From Burkholderia sp. BCC0506 (GTDB lineage: Bacteria; Pseudomonadota; Gammaproteobacteria; Burkholderiales; Burkholderiaceae), in the NCBI RefSeq assembly GCF_902833145.1, contig NZ_CADFEN010000014.1, positions 62,001 to 126,000 of the forward strand: 64,000 nt of DNA, read 5' to 3'. The notes under the pieces are model-generated. The model worked only from the letters and a program-made list of their open reading frames with translations, was not told the origin of the DNA and searched no databases. Below are positions 1 through 7,099 of this stretch, piece after piece. Numbering within the stretch: the first letter of the stretch is position 1; every line of letters begins with the position of its first letter. Position numbers and translations under genes: made by a program.

Positions 1-155
1 AAGGCATTTCGCTGATGGCCGCGTGCGAGCCGCTCGCCGGCATCCTCGGCGACAAGTTCGTGAAGGCCTACCTGGCGTTGAAGGAAACCGAATACGAAGC
101 GTTCTTCCGCGTGATCAGTTCGTGGGAACGCAGGCATCTGCTGCTGCACGTGTAA
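1..155 (+). CDS. Glutamine synthetase family protein, 3' end only
   Basis: Only the last 50 codons are in the window; the reading frame enters at base 3 and ends at TAA 153-155. The visible peptide runs from GISLMAACEPLAG to the C-terminus WERRHLLLHV. This resembles the C-terminus of the glutamine-synthetase-like gamma-glutamylpolyamine synthetases of Burkholderia and Pseudomonas (SpuI/PuuA type), which ligate glutamate to putrescine or related amines. It lies 28 bases upstream of a class III aminotransferase on the same strand, the usual arrangement in polyamine catabolic clusters. Family assignment rests on this short tail plus context, so substrate is an inference. Confidence 0.7.
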   Translation, partial: GISLMAACEPLAGILGDKFVKAYLALKETEYEAFFRVISSWERRHLLLHV

Positions 156-183
156 GCGTGCGGCGCTGTTTGACGGAGAAAAC

Positions 184-1575
184 ATGACCGATCGAAACGA
201 AGCCCTTTCGCCGCATTCGACCGCCGAATACCGCACGCTCGACGCCGCGCACCACATTCATCCGTTCTCGGACATGGGCGCGCTCAACCGCGCCGGCAGC
301 CGCGTGATCGTGAAGGCCGACGGCGTCTACCTGTGGGACTCGGACGGCAACAAGGTGATCGACGGGATGGCCGGCCTCTGGTGCGTGAACGTCGGCTACG
401 GCCGCAAGGAGCTCGCCGACGCCGCCTATCGCCAGATCCAGGAACTGCCGTTCTACAACACGTTCTTCAAGACCACGCACCCGCCGGTGATCGAGCTGTC
501 CGCGATGCTCGCGGAAGTGACGCCCGCCGGCTTCAACCACTTCTTCTACTGCAACAGCGGCTCGGAGGGCAACGACACCGTGCTGCGGCTCGTGCATCAG
601 TATTGGCGCGTGCAGGGCAAACCGCAGAAGAAGTATGTGATCTCGCGCAAGAACGGCTATCACGGCTCCACGATCGCGGGCGGCACGCTCGGCGGGATGG
701 GCTACATGCACGAGCAGATGCCGTCGAAGGTCGAGCACATCGTGCACATCGACCAGCCGTATTTCTTCGGTGAAGCGCAGCCCGGAGACACCCCCGAAGC
801 TTTCGGCCTCGCGCGTGCGCAGCAGCTCGAAGCGAAGATTCTCGAGCTCGGCGCGGAGAACGTCGCCGCGTTCATCGGCGAGCCGTTCCAGGGCGCGGGC
901 GGCGTGATCTTCCCGCCGTCGACGTACTGGCCGGAGATCCAGCGGATCTGCCGCAAGTACGACATCCTGCTGGTCGCCGACGAGGTGATCGGCGGGTTCG
1001 GGCGCACCGGCGAATGGTTCGCGCACCAGCACTTCGGCTTCGAGCCCGACCTGATCACGATGGCCAAGGGCCTCACGTCGGGCTACGTGCCGATGGGCGC
1101 GGTCGGCATTCACGAGCGCGTCGCGCGGCCGATCATCGACAACGGCGAATTCAATCACGGGCTCACGTATTCGGGGCACCCGGTGGCGGCGGCCGTCGCG
1201 GTCGCGAACCTGAAGCTGCTGCGCGACGAAGGGATCGTCGAGCGCGTGAAGACCGACATCGGGCCGTATTTCCAGCGCCGGCTGCGCGACGCGCTGGGCG
1301 GCCATCCGATCGTCGGGGAAATTGCGGGCGCGGGGCTGGTCGCCGGCGTTCAACTGGCGCGCGACCGGGGGCGGCGCGAGCGCTTCGGCGCGGACGTCGA
1401 CGTCGGCACGATCTGCCGCGACTTCTGCTTCAACGGCAACCTGATCATGCGCGCGACCGGCGACCGGATGCTGCTGTCGCCGCCGCTCGTGATTCGCGAG
1501 GCGGAGGTCGACGAGATCGTCGACAAGGCGAAGCGTGCGTTCGACGCGACGGCGGAGCGGATCGGACGGGCGTGA
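184..1575 (+). CDS. Class III PLP-dependent aminotransferase (polyamine/putrescine:pyruvate type)
   Basis: 463 aa, the usual length for SpuC-like polyamine:pyruvate and related omega-transaminases. It transfers a terminal amino group from a polyamine or omega-amino acid to pyruvate, using pyridoxal phosphate in the cytoplasm. Visible family features are SGSEGNDT (phosphate-binding loop, about residue 124), the NGYHGST motif, the ADEVIGGFGRTG motif with the cofactor-stacking Asp, and the PLP Schiff-base lysine at about residue 295 in MAKGLTSGYVP. A GGAG-like ribosome site (ACGGAGAA) lies just before the ATG. The preceding glutamine-synthetase-like gene supports a role in polyamine catabolism. 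The exact amine substrate cannot be read from sequence. Confidence 0.88.
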   Translation: MTDRNEALSPHSTAEYRTLDAAHHIHPFSDMGALNRAGSRVIVKADGVYLWDSDGNKVIDGMAGLWCVNVGYGRKELADAAYRQIQELPFYNTFFKTTHPPVIELSAMLAEVTPAGFNHFFYCNSGSEGNDTVLRLVHQYWRVQGKPQKKYVISRKNGYHGSTIAGGTLGGMGYMHEQMPSKVEHIVHIDQPYFFGEAQPGDTPEAFGLARAQQLEAKILELGAENVAAFIGEPFQGAGGVIFPPSTYWPEIQRICRKYDILLVADEVIGGFGRTGEWFAHQHFGFEPDLITMAKGLTSGYVPMGAVGIHERVARPIIDNGEFNHGLTYSGHPVAAAVAVANLKLLRDEGIVERVKTDIGPYFQRRLRDALGGHPIVGEIAGAGLVAGVQLARDRGRRERFGADVDVGTICRDFCFNGNLIMRATGDRMLLSPPLVIREAEVDEIVDKAKRAFDATAERIGRA

Positions 1576-1593
1576 GCGGGCGTCGCGCGGCGA

Positions 1594-2133
1594 CTACACG
1601 TAGTCGTAGCGCTGCTGGTCGAATTGGACGATCCGCGCGACGCAATCGGCGACGGTTGTCGTGCCGGTTTCGATGACGAGATCGGCGGCGCTCGGCGCCT
1701 CGTAGGGATCGGAGATGCCGGTAAACCGGGTTGTCTGACCGGTGACCGCTTTTGCGTACAGGCGCTTCGGATCCCGCGCGGCGCAGGTCTCGAGATCCGC
1801 TTTCACGTAGATTTCCGTGAAGCGCGTGTCGCCGATGATGTCCCGTGCCCGTTGCCGGTCGGCGGCGTACGGGGAGATCAGCGCGACAATCACCGTGATG
1901 CCCTGTACGTTCAGGAGCTTCGCGATCTCGGCCGTGCGTCGGCAGTTCTCCGCGCGGTCTTCGCGCTTGAAGCCGAGATCGGACGAGACGCCCGAGCGGA
2001 GCGCGTCGCCATCGAGTATGCAGACGGGAATTCCGTGCTCGCGAAGGTGGGCAGCGACCTGGCGCGACAGGGTGGACTTGCCGGCGCCGCTCAGGCCGGT
2101 GAGCCACAAGGTATGTGAAGTGAGCGGTGCCAT
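1594..2133 (-). CDS. cysC: Adenylylsulfate (APS) kinase
   Basis: 179 aa. Phosphorylates adenosine 5'-phosphosulfate to PAPS with ATP, in sulfate activation. The P-loop GLSGAGKST lies at residues 13-21. The LDGDALRSG segment (APS-binding region), the DLGFKREDRAENCRR segment and the later FTGISDPYEAP motif are all characteristic of CysC, and the length is complete. No cysD/cysN sulfurylase genes are adjacent, so it is an orphan kinase here. It runs convergently with the aminotransferase, 18 bases away. No good Shine-Dalgarno is seen before the chosen ATG, but the P-loop starts so early that a much later start is impossible. Confidence 0.9.
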   Translation of the reverse strand: MAPLTSHTLWLTGLSGAGKSTLSRQVAAHLREHGIPVCILDGDALRSGVSSDLGFKREDRAENCRRTAEIAKLLNVQGITVIVALISPYAADRQRARDIIGDTRFTEIYVKADLETCAARDPKRLYAKAVTGQTTRFTGISDPYEAPSAADLVIETGTTTVADCVARIVQFDQQRYDYV

Positions 2134-2392
2134 GGTTGCGTCGGAACGGTACGCCGGGATCGCGCGATCGTGGTGACTGGAACGGGAGCCGGCACTGCAT
2201 CGGTCGGCCGATTCTAGTCAGCCAATATCAACCGGATGTTACGAATGCGTTACCGTGAATTACGATGCTCGCCATGCGTTTTTGCGCGGTGCAAGCGGGC
2301 ACACGGGCCGCGGCCGTCGCTGCCGGGCGATGTCGCAACGGGCGCGAGACGGCGTCGAAACCGGTAATCGTACAAACGCGGCGAACCAAAAC
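2134..2392. other. Intergenic region upstream of cysC
   Basis: This stretch holds the 5' region of cysC (which reads leftward) and the flank of the tRNA-Val integration site. Short open frames here overlap on both strands and show no recognisable protein. I see no clear promoter consensus. Confidence 0.4.
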
Positions 2393-2425
2393 GAAAAGGG
2401 CCTGCGTCGTGAGACGCAGGCCCTT
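2393..2425 (-). terminator. Original tRNA-Val terminator (now displaced)
   Basis: A near-perfect hairpin: AAGGGCCTGCGTC, loop GTGA, GACGCAGGCCCTT. Read on the minus strand it is followed by TTTTCGTTTT, a Rho-independent terminator. It sits directly downstream of the displaced tRNA-Val 3' fragment. It was therefore probably the terminator of the tRNA gene before the insertion. Confidence 0.75.
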
Positions 2426-2432
2426 GAATTCT

Positions 2433-2480
2433 TTGGTGGGCGGTACTGGGATCGAACCAGTGACCCCTGCCGTGTGAAGG
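2433..2480 (-). repeat. Displaced tRNA-Val 3' half: attachment-site direct repeat
   Basis: These 48 bases are identical to 3776-3823 inside the intact tRNA-Val. They cover the CCA end, acceptor 3' strand, T arm, variable loop and anticodon loop, and stop two bases into the 5' side of the anticodon stem. Identity ends abruptly at both edges (T/C at 2432 versus 3775, G/C at 2481 versus 3824). This is the standard scar of site-specific integration into a tRNA 3' half, so the two copies mark the ends of a roughly 1.3-kb inserted element. Confidence 0.88.
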
Positions 2481-2644
2481 GATTCGCTGGGGGCGGAACG
2501 CCGCGGAATAAGGCAAATCAAGCCCTTTCTTTCGTAGCGCGATGAAACAAACTGTCGTTGGTCTAGCGAATCGCCTGTCAACGGTGACAGGTAGGCCGAC
2601 GTGGCCGGTATGCGAAAATTGCATGCTCAATCCGGGAGTTACCT

Positions 2645-3109
2645 ATGCCGACATGCCCGAGCTTCCTTGAAGCCTTCCAAGCGAATATGACCGCGCTGCA
2701 TATGCCTGTTCCGACAACGCTTTTCGCGACGCTACAAACGTCGGTTGCGGCCGTCAGTACGATGATGGGGACGCTAAAGGCGCTTGGCCCCGAAGCGACG
2801 GTGGGCGAAATACTCGGTGCGACTACGCTAGTCGAAAAGGTGGGCGTTGTCGGTTCGATCCTTGGCAGCGCCTACCTAGGCGCAGTCATCGGTAGCCTGA
2901 TGGTCGCAACCGATTCGACATTGGCGTGTGGCGTAGGCAAGGGCAACGCGAACACGTCGCTTGCAGTCGCTCAATGGGGCGCTCGCTATGGGCTGGCGAT
3001 TCATCCGCTCGTCATGGCGCAAATCCTGCGGCATCCGGAAGTTCTCTCGCCCGGCCCGCATAGCTATTTCGGGTTGAAGACGAACACGGCGATCCGGGGT
3101 GCGCGATGA
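2645..3109 (+). CDS. Hypothetical small hydrophobic glycine-zipper protein; possible toxin
   Basis: 154 aa; I do not recognise the family. GGAG at 2634-2637 sits seven bases before the ATG. Two hydrophobic stretches are visible: about residues 25-45, and about 62-90. The second has regularly spaced glycines (GVVGSILGSAYLGAVIGSL, a glycine zipper). The C-terminal third is soluble-looking, with one Cys. There is no signal peptide. The stop overlaps the start of the next gene (ATGA), which encodes a tiny two-TM protein. A small glycine-zipper protein coupled to a membrane protein is reminiscent of pore-forming type VI effectors with membrane immunity proteins (Tse4/Tsi4, Ssp6). That resemblance is architectural only, and function is unproven. 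Confidence 0.6.
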   Translation: MPTCPSFLEAFQANMTALHMPVPTTLFATLQTSVAAVSTMMGTLKALGPEATVGEILGATTLVEKVGVVGSILGSAYLGAVIGSLMVATDSTLACGVGKGNANTSLAVAQWGARYGLAIHPLVMAQILRHPEVLSPGPHSYFGLKTNTAIRGAR

Positions 3110-3309
3110 AGTGGATTGCCGACCGCCTACTTCTCATCGGCACGGCGATAGTCTGTTTCGCCGTCGCTTGGGCCATCATCGCCGGAACCGGCGAATGGTT
3201 CCCCACCGTTATGATGCTGATCGCGTTCGCAACGCTATGGGGCGATAACGCCCGCCTGCGAAAGCTGCTCGAACAAAACGGCATCGATCCGCGACGGCGC
3301 AAGCGCTAA
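3106..3309 (+). CDS. Hypothetical two-TM small membrane protein; possible immunity partner
   Basis: 67 aa; family not recognised. It overlaps the preceding stop codon by four bases (ATGA), implying translational coupling. Two transmembrane segments are visible, about residues 8-26 and 30-46, followed by a charged cytosolic tail (DNARLRKLLEQNG, then RRRKR). The segments are joined by a short GTGEWF turn. Such a protein would sit in the inner membrane. Coupling with a glycine-zipper protein suggests it neutralises or partners that protein. Alternatives are a small phage or island membrane protein of unrelated role. Confidence 0.6.
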   Translation: MKWIADRLLLIGTAIVCFAVAWAIIAGTGEWFPTVMMLIAFATLWGDNARLRKLLEQNGIDPRRRKR

Positions 3310-3710
3310 TCCCGGCAACGTCAGCTGCATGCCCTGGCGTGTCGGACAGATACGAGGCCGGGCGAGACAGGGCATCGATGCGATATTGCGAGCGAATACC
3401 GATTGCCCAATCGCCTGGCGCGTTCACGATTCGCCACATTTCCAATCCTTGCTGTTGCGCTGTGGCGGCAACGTCAATGGTCGTCATGCCCAAGTGGTGC
3501 CGCCAACGTTGAACGCCGATGCTATGCCGCTCGCGGCCAGTGATATGGAAGAATTAGCCGCGACGCCGAACCTCGGCTCGCCAGTTCCCGTTGCGTTTCC
3601 AGATAGATGCCATCGACAGGCTCCAGACAAAGGTTGAAAAATCGTCTGGGCTGGATTCTGCGATTCCGCCATTCTTCCGCCAAAAGCAAATTCCTGGAGG
3701 TTCGCGACAA
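3310..3710. other. Gene-free part of the tRNA-Val island
   Basis: About 400 bases between the membrane-protein gene and the tRNA terminator. Short frames exist on both strands (for example 3329-3637 plus, and 3522-3761 minus, which runs through the terminator). None has a convincing ribosome site or recognisable motif. It may be decayed island DNA. No integrase fragment could be recognised. Confidence 0.45.
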
Positions 3711-3750
3711 AGAAAAAGGCCCTCGGCTTTCGCCTGAGGGCCTTTGTTCT
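3711..3750 (-). terminator. Terminator of the rebuilt tRNA-Val gene
   Basis: A long hairpin (arms 3715-3727 and 3732-3745, one GU pair). On the minus strand the second arm runs into TTTTTCTTT. It lies 25 bases beyond the CCA end of tRNA-Val. It differs in sequence from the displaced original terminator at 2393-2425, so it was brought in with the insertion. Confidence 0.75.
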
Positions 3751-3776
3751 TCGGGCTTCACACACCGATTAATCCT

Positions 3777-3851
3777 TGGTGGGCGGTACTGGGATCGAAC
3801 CAGTGACCCCTGCCGTGTGAAGGCAGTGCTCTACCGCTGAGCTAACCGCCC
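3777..3851 (-). tRNA. tRNA-Val (anticodon CAC)
   Basis: 75 nt including an encoded CCA. Acceptor stem GGGCGGT pairs with ACCGCCC. The D arm is GCTC-AGCGGTA-GAGC. The anticodon stem CTGCC/GGCAG encloses loop TTCACAC, giving anticodon CAC at 3817-3819 (valine GUG). The T arm is ACTGG-TTCGATC-CCAGT and the discriminator is A. Its 5' part and promoter are native, while its 3' half appears to have been replaced by the copy carried on the inserted element. Confidence 0.95.
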
Positions 3852-3863
3852 AAAGAAGCTGAA

Positions 3864-3892
3864 ATTATGTCAGAGCTTTTTGGGTTCGTAAA
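3864..3892 (-). promoter_or_regulatory. tRNA-Val promoter
   Basis: On the minus strand TTTACG (3887-3892), 17-base spacer, CATAAT (3864-3869), 12 bases before the mature tRNA 5' end. Four and five matches respectively to the sigma70 -35 and -10 consensus. Confidence 0.55.
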
Positions 3893-3934
3893 GTACTTTC
3901 TTCAAATATTTTTCAGGCCCGCGCCAACGGCCCG

Positions 3935-4417
3935 TCAGCCGGCCGCCGGCGGTTCGACCAGATCGAGGATCGAGCCGTCGCGCTTGAGCGTCGCGAGCAC
4001 GATGCTCGAGTTGATCGACATCACGCCGACTGCGCGATGCAGCCGGTTGATCACGAAGTCGGAGTAGTGGTCGAGGTCGCGCGCGCGCACCGTCAGCACG
4101 TAGTTCGATCCGCCCGTCACGACCTGCGCGGCGATCACTTCCGGCCATTGCTGGATCGCCTCGACGAACCGGTCATGCCATTCGGGCACGTCCGGACGCA
4201 TCGATACCTGCACGAGCGCCTCGAACGCGACGCCGATCTTCTTCGGCTCGATCGTGCAGCGGTAGCCTGCAATGACGCCGCGTTCTTCCAGCAGCTTCAC
4301 GCGCCGCAGGCATGCCGACGGCGACAGCGCGACCGCGTTCGAGAGGTCCTGATTGCTGAGGCGTCCGTCCCGCTCGAGGTGGCGGAGGATCCGCATGTCG
4401 GTTCGATCCAGGCTCAT
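3935..4417 (-). CDS. Lrp/AsnC family transcriptional regulator
   Basis: 160 aa, standard for the family. The N-terminal winged helix-turn-helix covers about residues 1-60 (MSLDRTDMRILRHLERDGR, then LSNQDLSNAVALSPSACLRRV). The C-terminal RAM ligand-binding domain (about 65-150) includes the VVTGGSNYVLTVRARDL segment, which resembles the amino-acid-binding loop. It is divergent from an amino acid permease whose start is 153 bases away, so it probably regulates that transporter in response to its substrate, and itself. The ligand is unknown. Confidence 0.9.
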   Translation of the reverse strand: MSLDRTDMRILRHLERDGRLSNQDLSNAVALSPSACLRRVKLLEERGVIAGYRCTIEPKKIGVAFEALVQVSMRPDVPEWHDRFVEAIQQWPEVIAAQVVTGGSNYVLTVRARDLDHYSDFVINRLHRAVGVMSINSSIVLATLKRDGSILDLVEPPAAG

Positions 4418-4570
4418 TTCGCAGAATCCGGTAACGTGTGTGATGTCAGGCGCAGACTCTACTGCAATCGGTGCGGTTCGTCATCGAAATGTGAAGCTCA
4501 TTCTATTTTGACCTCGATAACATGCGCCGCATGTTTCGACCGGATCCACGCTTTCGAACGAGGTCAATCG

Positions 4571-5989
4571 ATGCAACCAGAAGGGCAATTCCAGCATATC
4601 GCGGCGCGCGAGCACGGTCTGCGCCGCACGCTTTCCGCACGGCAGATGGCGATGATCGCGATCGGCGGTGCGATCGGTACCGGTCTTTTTCTCGGCAGCG
4701 GTTTCGCGATCGGCTTCGCGGGCCCGAGCGTACTCGTGAGCTACGCGATCGGCGCGTTCATCTCGCTGCTGCTGATGGGCTGTCTCGCGGAGATGACGGT
4801 CGCGCACCCGACCTCCGGGTCGTTCGGCGCATACGCCGAGCATTACGTGAGCCCGTGGGCCGGGTTTCTCGTGCGCTACGCGTACTGGGCGTGCATCGTG
4901 CTCGCGGTCGGCACCGAAGTCACGGCGATCGCGCTGTACATGAAGTACTGGTTTCCGGGCGTGCCGGGCTGGCTGTGGATCGTCGGCTTCTCGGCGCTGC
5001 TCGTGTTCGTGAACGCGCGCAGCGTGGACGTGTTCGGCGCGGTCGAGTACGGTTTCTCGGTCGTGAAGATCGCGGCGATCGTCGGCTTCATCGCGCTCGG
5101 CGCGTATGTCGTGTTCGGCCATCCGACGCTGGTCGGCACCGGCGCGGCGCGTGCGGGCTTCCATCATTACACCGGTCACGGCGGCTTCTTTCCCAAGGGC
5201 ATGTGGGGAATGTGGATCGCGGTGATCGTGTCGATCTTCAGCTACCTGAGCATCGAGATGATCGCGGTCGCGGCCGGCGAGGCGGAAGACCCCGAGCGCG
5301 CGGTCACGCGTGCATTCCGCTCGACGATCGTGCGGCTCGTGCTGTTCTACCTCGTCACGCTCGCGCTGATGCTCGCGATCGTGCCATGGACCACGGCGGG
5401 GCGCGACGAGAGCCCGTTCGTGAAGGTGATGGAGGCGATCGGCCTGCCGGGCGCGGCCGGGCTGATCAACTTCGTCGTGCTGATCGCCGCGCTGTCCGCG
5501 ATGAACAGCCAGCTCTACATCACGACGCGGATGATGTTCAGCCTGTCGCGTGCGGGCCATGCGCCGAAGGCGCTCGGCGAAGTGAACGCGCGCGGCGTGC
5601 CGTTCGGCGCGCTGCTGCTGTCGACGCTCGGGATCGCGCTCGCGACGGTGCTGAGCGTGCTGTATCCGGATGCGTCGTTCACGATCATGATGGCGGTGTC
5701 GATGTTCGGCGCGCTCTTTACGTGGATGATGATCTTCGTCACGCACTACTGCTTCCGGCGTCGTCGCGCAGCGCTCGGCCTGCCGGCGCCCGCGTTCCGG
5801 ATGCGCGGCTTTCCGCTACTGACGCTGCTCGGCGCGGCGCTGATGCTCGCGGTGATGGTGACGACCTACTTCACGGCCGAATTCCACATGACGCTGATTT
5901 TCGGCATTCCGTTCCTGGCCGCGCTGTCGGTCGTGTACGCGGTGTGGTATCGGCGTGCGCAGCCGGTGCTGCAGCCCGAAGCGAAGTAG
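4571..5989 (+). CDS. Amino acid permease (APC superfamily, AAT family)
   Basis: 472 aa inner-membrane transporter with about 12 transmembrane helices. The first helix carries the family signature MIAIGGAIGTGLFLGSGFAI, and a conserved Glu lies in TM3 (CLAEM). The later SYLSIEMIAVAAGEAEDPE and ALSAMNSQLYITTRMM segments are typical of GABA, aromatic and proline permeases. I chose the ATG at 4571 because the preceding GAGGTCAATCG gives a plausible ribosome site and the family starts near LRRTLSARQM; the open frame itself extends far upstream. It is divergent from an Lrp-type regulator, its likely controller. Substrate is undetermined. Confidence 0.9.
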   Translation: MQPEGQFQHIAAREHGLRRTLSARQMAMIAIGGAIGTGLFLGSGFAIGFAGPSVLVSYAIGAFISLLLMGCLAEMTVAHPTSGSFGAYAEHYVSPWAGFLVRYAYWACIVLAVGTEVTAIALYMKYWFPGVPGWLWIVGFSALLVFVNARSVDVFGAVEYGFSVVKIAAIVGFIALGAYVVFGHPTLVGTGAARAGFHHYTGHGGFFPKGMWGMWIAVIVSIFSYLSIEMIAVAAGEAEDPERAVTRAFRSTIVRLVLFYLVTLALMLAIVPWTTAGRDESPFVKVMEAIGLPGAAGLINFVVLIAALSAMNSQLYITTRMMFSLSRAGHAPKALGEVNARGVPFGALLLSTLGIALATVLSVLYPDASFTIMMAVSMFGALFTWMMIFVTHYCFRRRRAALGLPAPAFRMRGFPLLTLLGAALMLAVMVTTYFTAEFHMTLIFGIPFLAALSVVYAVWYRRAQPVLQPEAK

Positions 5990-6023
5990 CGCGGCCGTAG
6001 CGGTGCGCGGCAACGGCGCCGCG

Positions 6024-6926
6024 TCAGCCCGCCAGCGCGGGCAGCGCGTCGATCGACGCGCGCACGTAGTCGGCGAAGCGCAGCGCGACCGGTTCGGCGG
6101 TGCCGCTGCGCTTCAACGCGAGCGTGCGCGATTCGAGCGATGCATCCCGCAGCGGCAGGAACGCGAGCCGGTCGCTTTTCGCCTGCTGCAGCACGCGCGG
6201 CACCAGCGCGATGCCCATCCCGAACTCGATCATCGACAGGATCGTCTGCCACAGCCGCGCCTCGTGACGAATCAGCGGGCTGAAGCCCGCGTTCACGCAC
6301 TGCGCGATGATCAGGTCGTGATAGTGCGGCGCGGCGTCGCGCGGAAACAGGATGAACGGTTCGGTCGCGAGCGCGGCGAGCGCGACCTGCCTGCGCCGCG
6401 CGAGCGGATGTGCGGCCGGCACGCAGCACACGAACGGCTCGGCATAGACGGGCGCCGATTCGACTTCGGGCGGGAAGTGGCCCCAGTGCGCGTAGCCGAG
6501 ATCGATCTGGCCGCGCTGGATCGCCTGCACCTGCGCATGCGTGTTCATCTCGCTCAGCACGACTTCGACGCCCGGATAGTCGGCCTCGAAGCGCCGCACG
6601 GCGTCGGGCAGCCCGCGATACAGCATCGAATGGACGAAGCCGATCCGCAGCCGGCCCGCGAGCCCCGACGCGGAGCGCACCGTCAGGCGCTCGGCTTCGG
6701 CCGCCTGCAGCAGCAGCCGGCGCGCTTCGCCGAGCAGTACCTCGCCCGCGTTGGTGAGTGCGACGGTCCTGTTGGCGCGCGAGAAGAGCTGAACGCCGAG
6801 TGCTTCCTCGAACTTGCGGATGTCGAAGCTCAACGCCGGTTGCGAGATGAACAGGCGCTTCGCCGCGCGGCCGAAATGCAGCTCCTCGGCGACCGCCACG
6901 AAATAGCGCAACTGCCTGAGTTCCAT
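6024..6926 (-). CDS. LysR family transcriptional regulator
   Basis: 300 aa. N-terminal winged HTH, MELRQLRYFVAVAEELHFGRAA then LFISQPALSFDIRKFEEALGVQLFSR, followed by the periplasmic-binding-protein-like inducer domain (about 90-290). The ATG at 6926 is preferred over upstream codons because AGGAGA lies just before it. It is divergent from the acyl-CoA dehydrogenase / CoA-transferase / transporter operon, with a 173-bp intergenic region containing a long inverted repeat. It is therefore likely the operon's activator, responding to the acid or CoA ester being degraded. Confidence 0.92.
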   Translation of the reverse strand: MELRQLRYFVAVAEELHFGRAAKRLFISQPALSFDIRKFEEALGVQLFSRANRTVALTNAGEVLLGEARRLLLQAAEAERLTVRSASGLAGRLRIGFVHSMLYRGLPDAVRRFEADYPGVEVVLSEMNTHAQVQAIQRGQIDLGYAHWGHFPPEVESAPVYAEPFVCCVPAAHPLARRRQVALAALATEPFILFPRDAAPHYHDLIIAQCVNAGFSPLIRHEARLWQTILSMIEFGMGIALVPRVLQQAKSDRLAFLPLRDASLESRTLALKRSGTAEPVALRFADYVRASIDALPALAG

Positions 6927-6948
6927 GGTGTCTCCTCCGGACATCGGC

Positions 6949-7003
6949 ATCGATAAGCGGTATCTATCGTACCGGATAAATCCTGTATTGGACGCTTATC
7001 GAT
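6949..7003. promoter_or_regulatory. Candidate LysR operator, inverted repeats
   Basis: ATCGATAAGCG at 6949-6959 is repeated exactly in inverted form (CGCTTATCGAT) at 6993-7003. A second dyad lies partly inside it: CGGTA (6958-6962) and TACCG (6970-6974) around 7 bases. The position between divergent promoters and the spacing suit a LysR-type recognition plus activation site. Confidence 0.6.
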
Positions 7004-7099
7004 CGCGCGCCTACGCTCTGCGGAAGGCTCGATGCAGGACCGGCCGGCCGCCGCGGTGCGCGGCCCGGTCGATGCACCGGCAACTCTGGAGACGCACGC

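Larger units (their letters stand above)
2433..3823. mobile_element. Mini genomic island in tRNA-Val, no integrase
   Basis: DNA bounded by the two 48-bp tRNA-derived direct repeats. It contains a two-gene cassette (2645-3309), about 470 bases with no recognisable gene, and a fresh terminator that serves the rebuilt tRNA. By eye its base composition is less GC-rich than the flanks. No integrase, excisionase or phage gene is present, so it is either a decayed remnant of a larger island or a satellite moved in trans. Boundaries are directly visible; the mode of entry is inference. Confidence 0.78.

Noticed and set aside
2255-2545. A 96-aa plus-strand open frame
   Set aside because: It reads through the terminator hairpin and the displaced tRNA fragment, so it is a chance frame.
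3329-3637. A 102-aa plus-strand open frame in the tRNA-Val island
   Set aside because: No ribosome site, no recognisable domain, and a mixed composition. Kept as unexplained island DNA rather than a gene.
3522-3761. A 79-aa minus-strand open frame, considered as an integrase remnant
   Set aside because: It runs through the tRNA terminator, and no tyrosine-recombinase residues (R..H-x-x-R..Y) can be placed.
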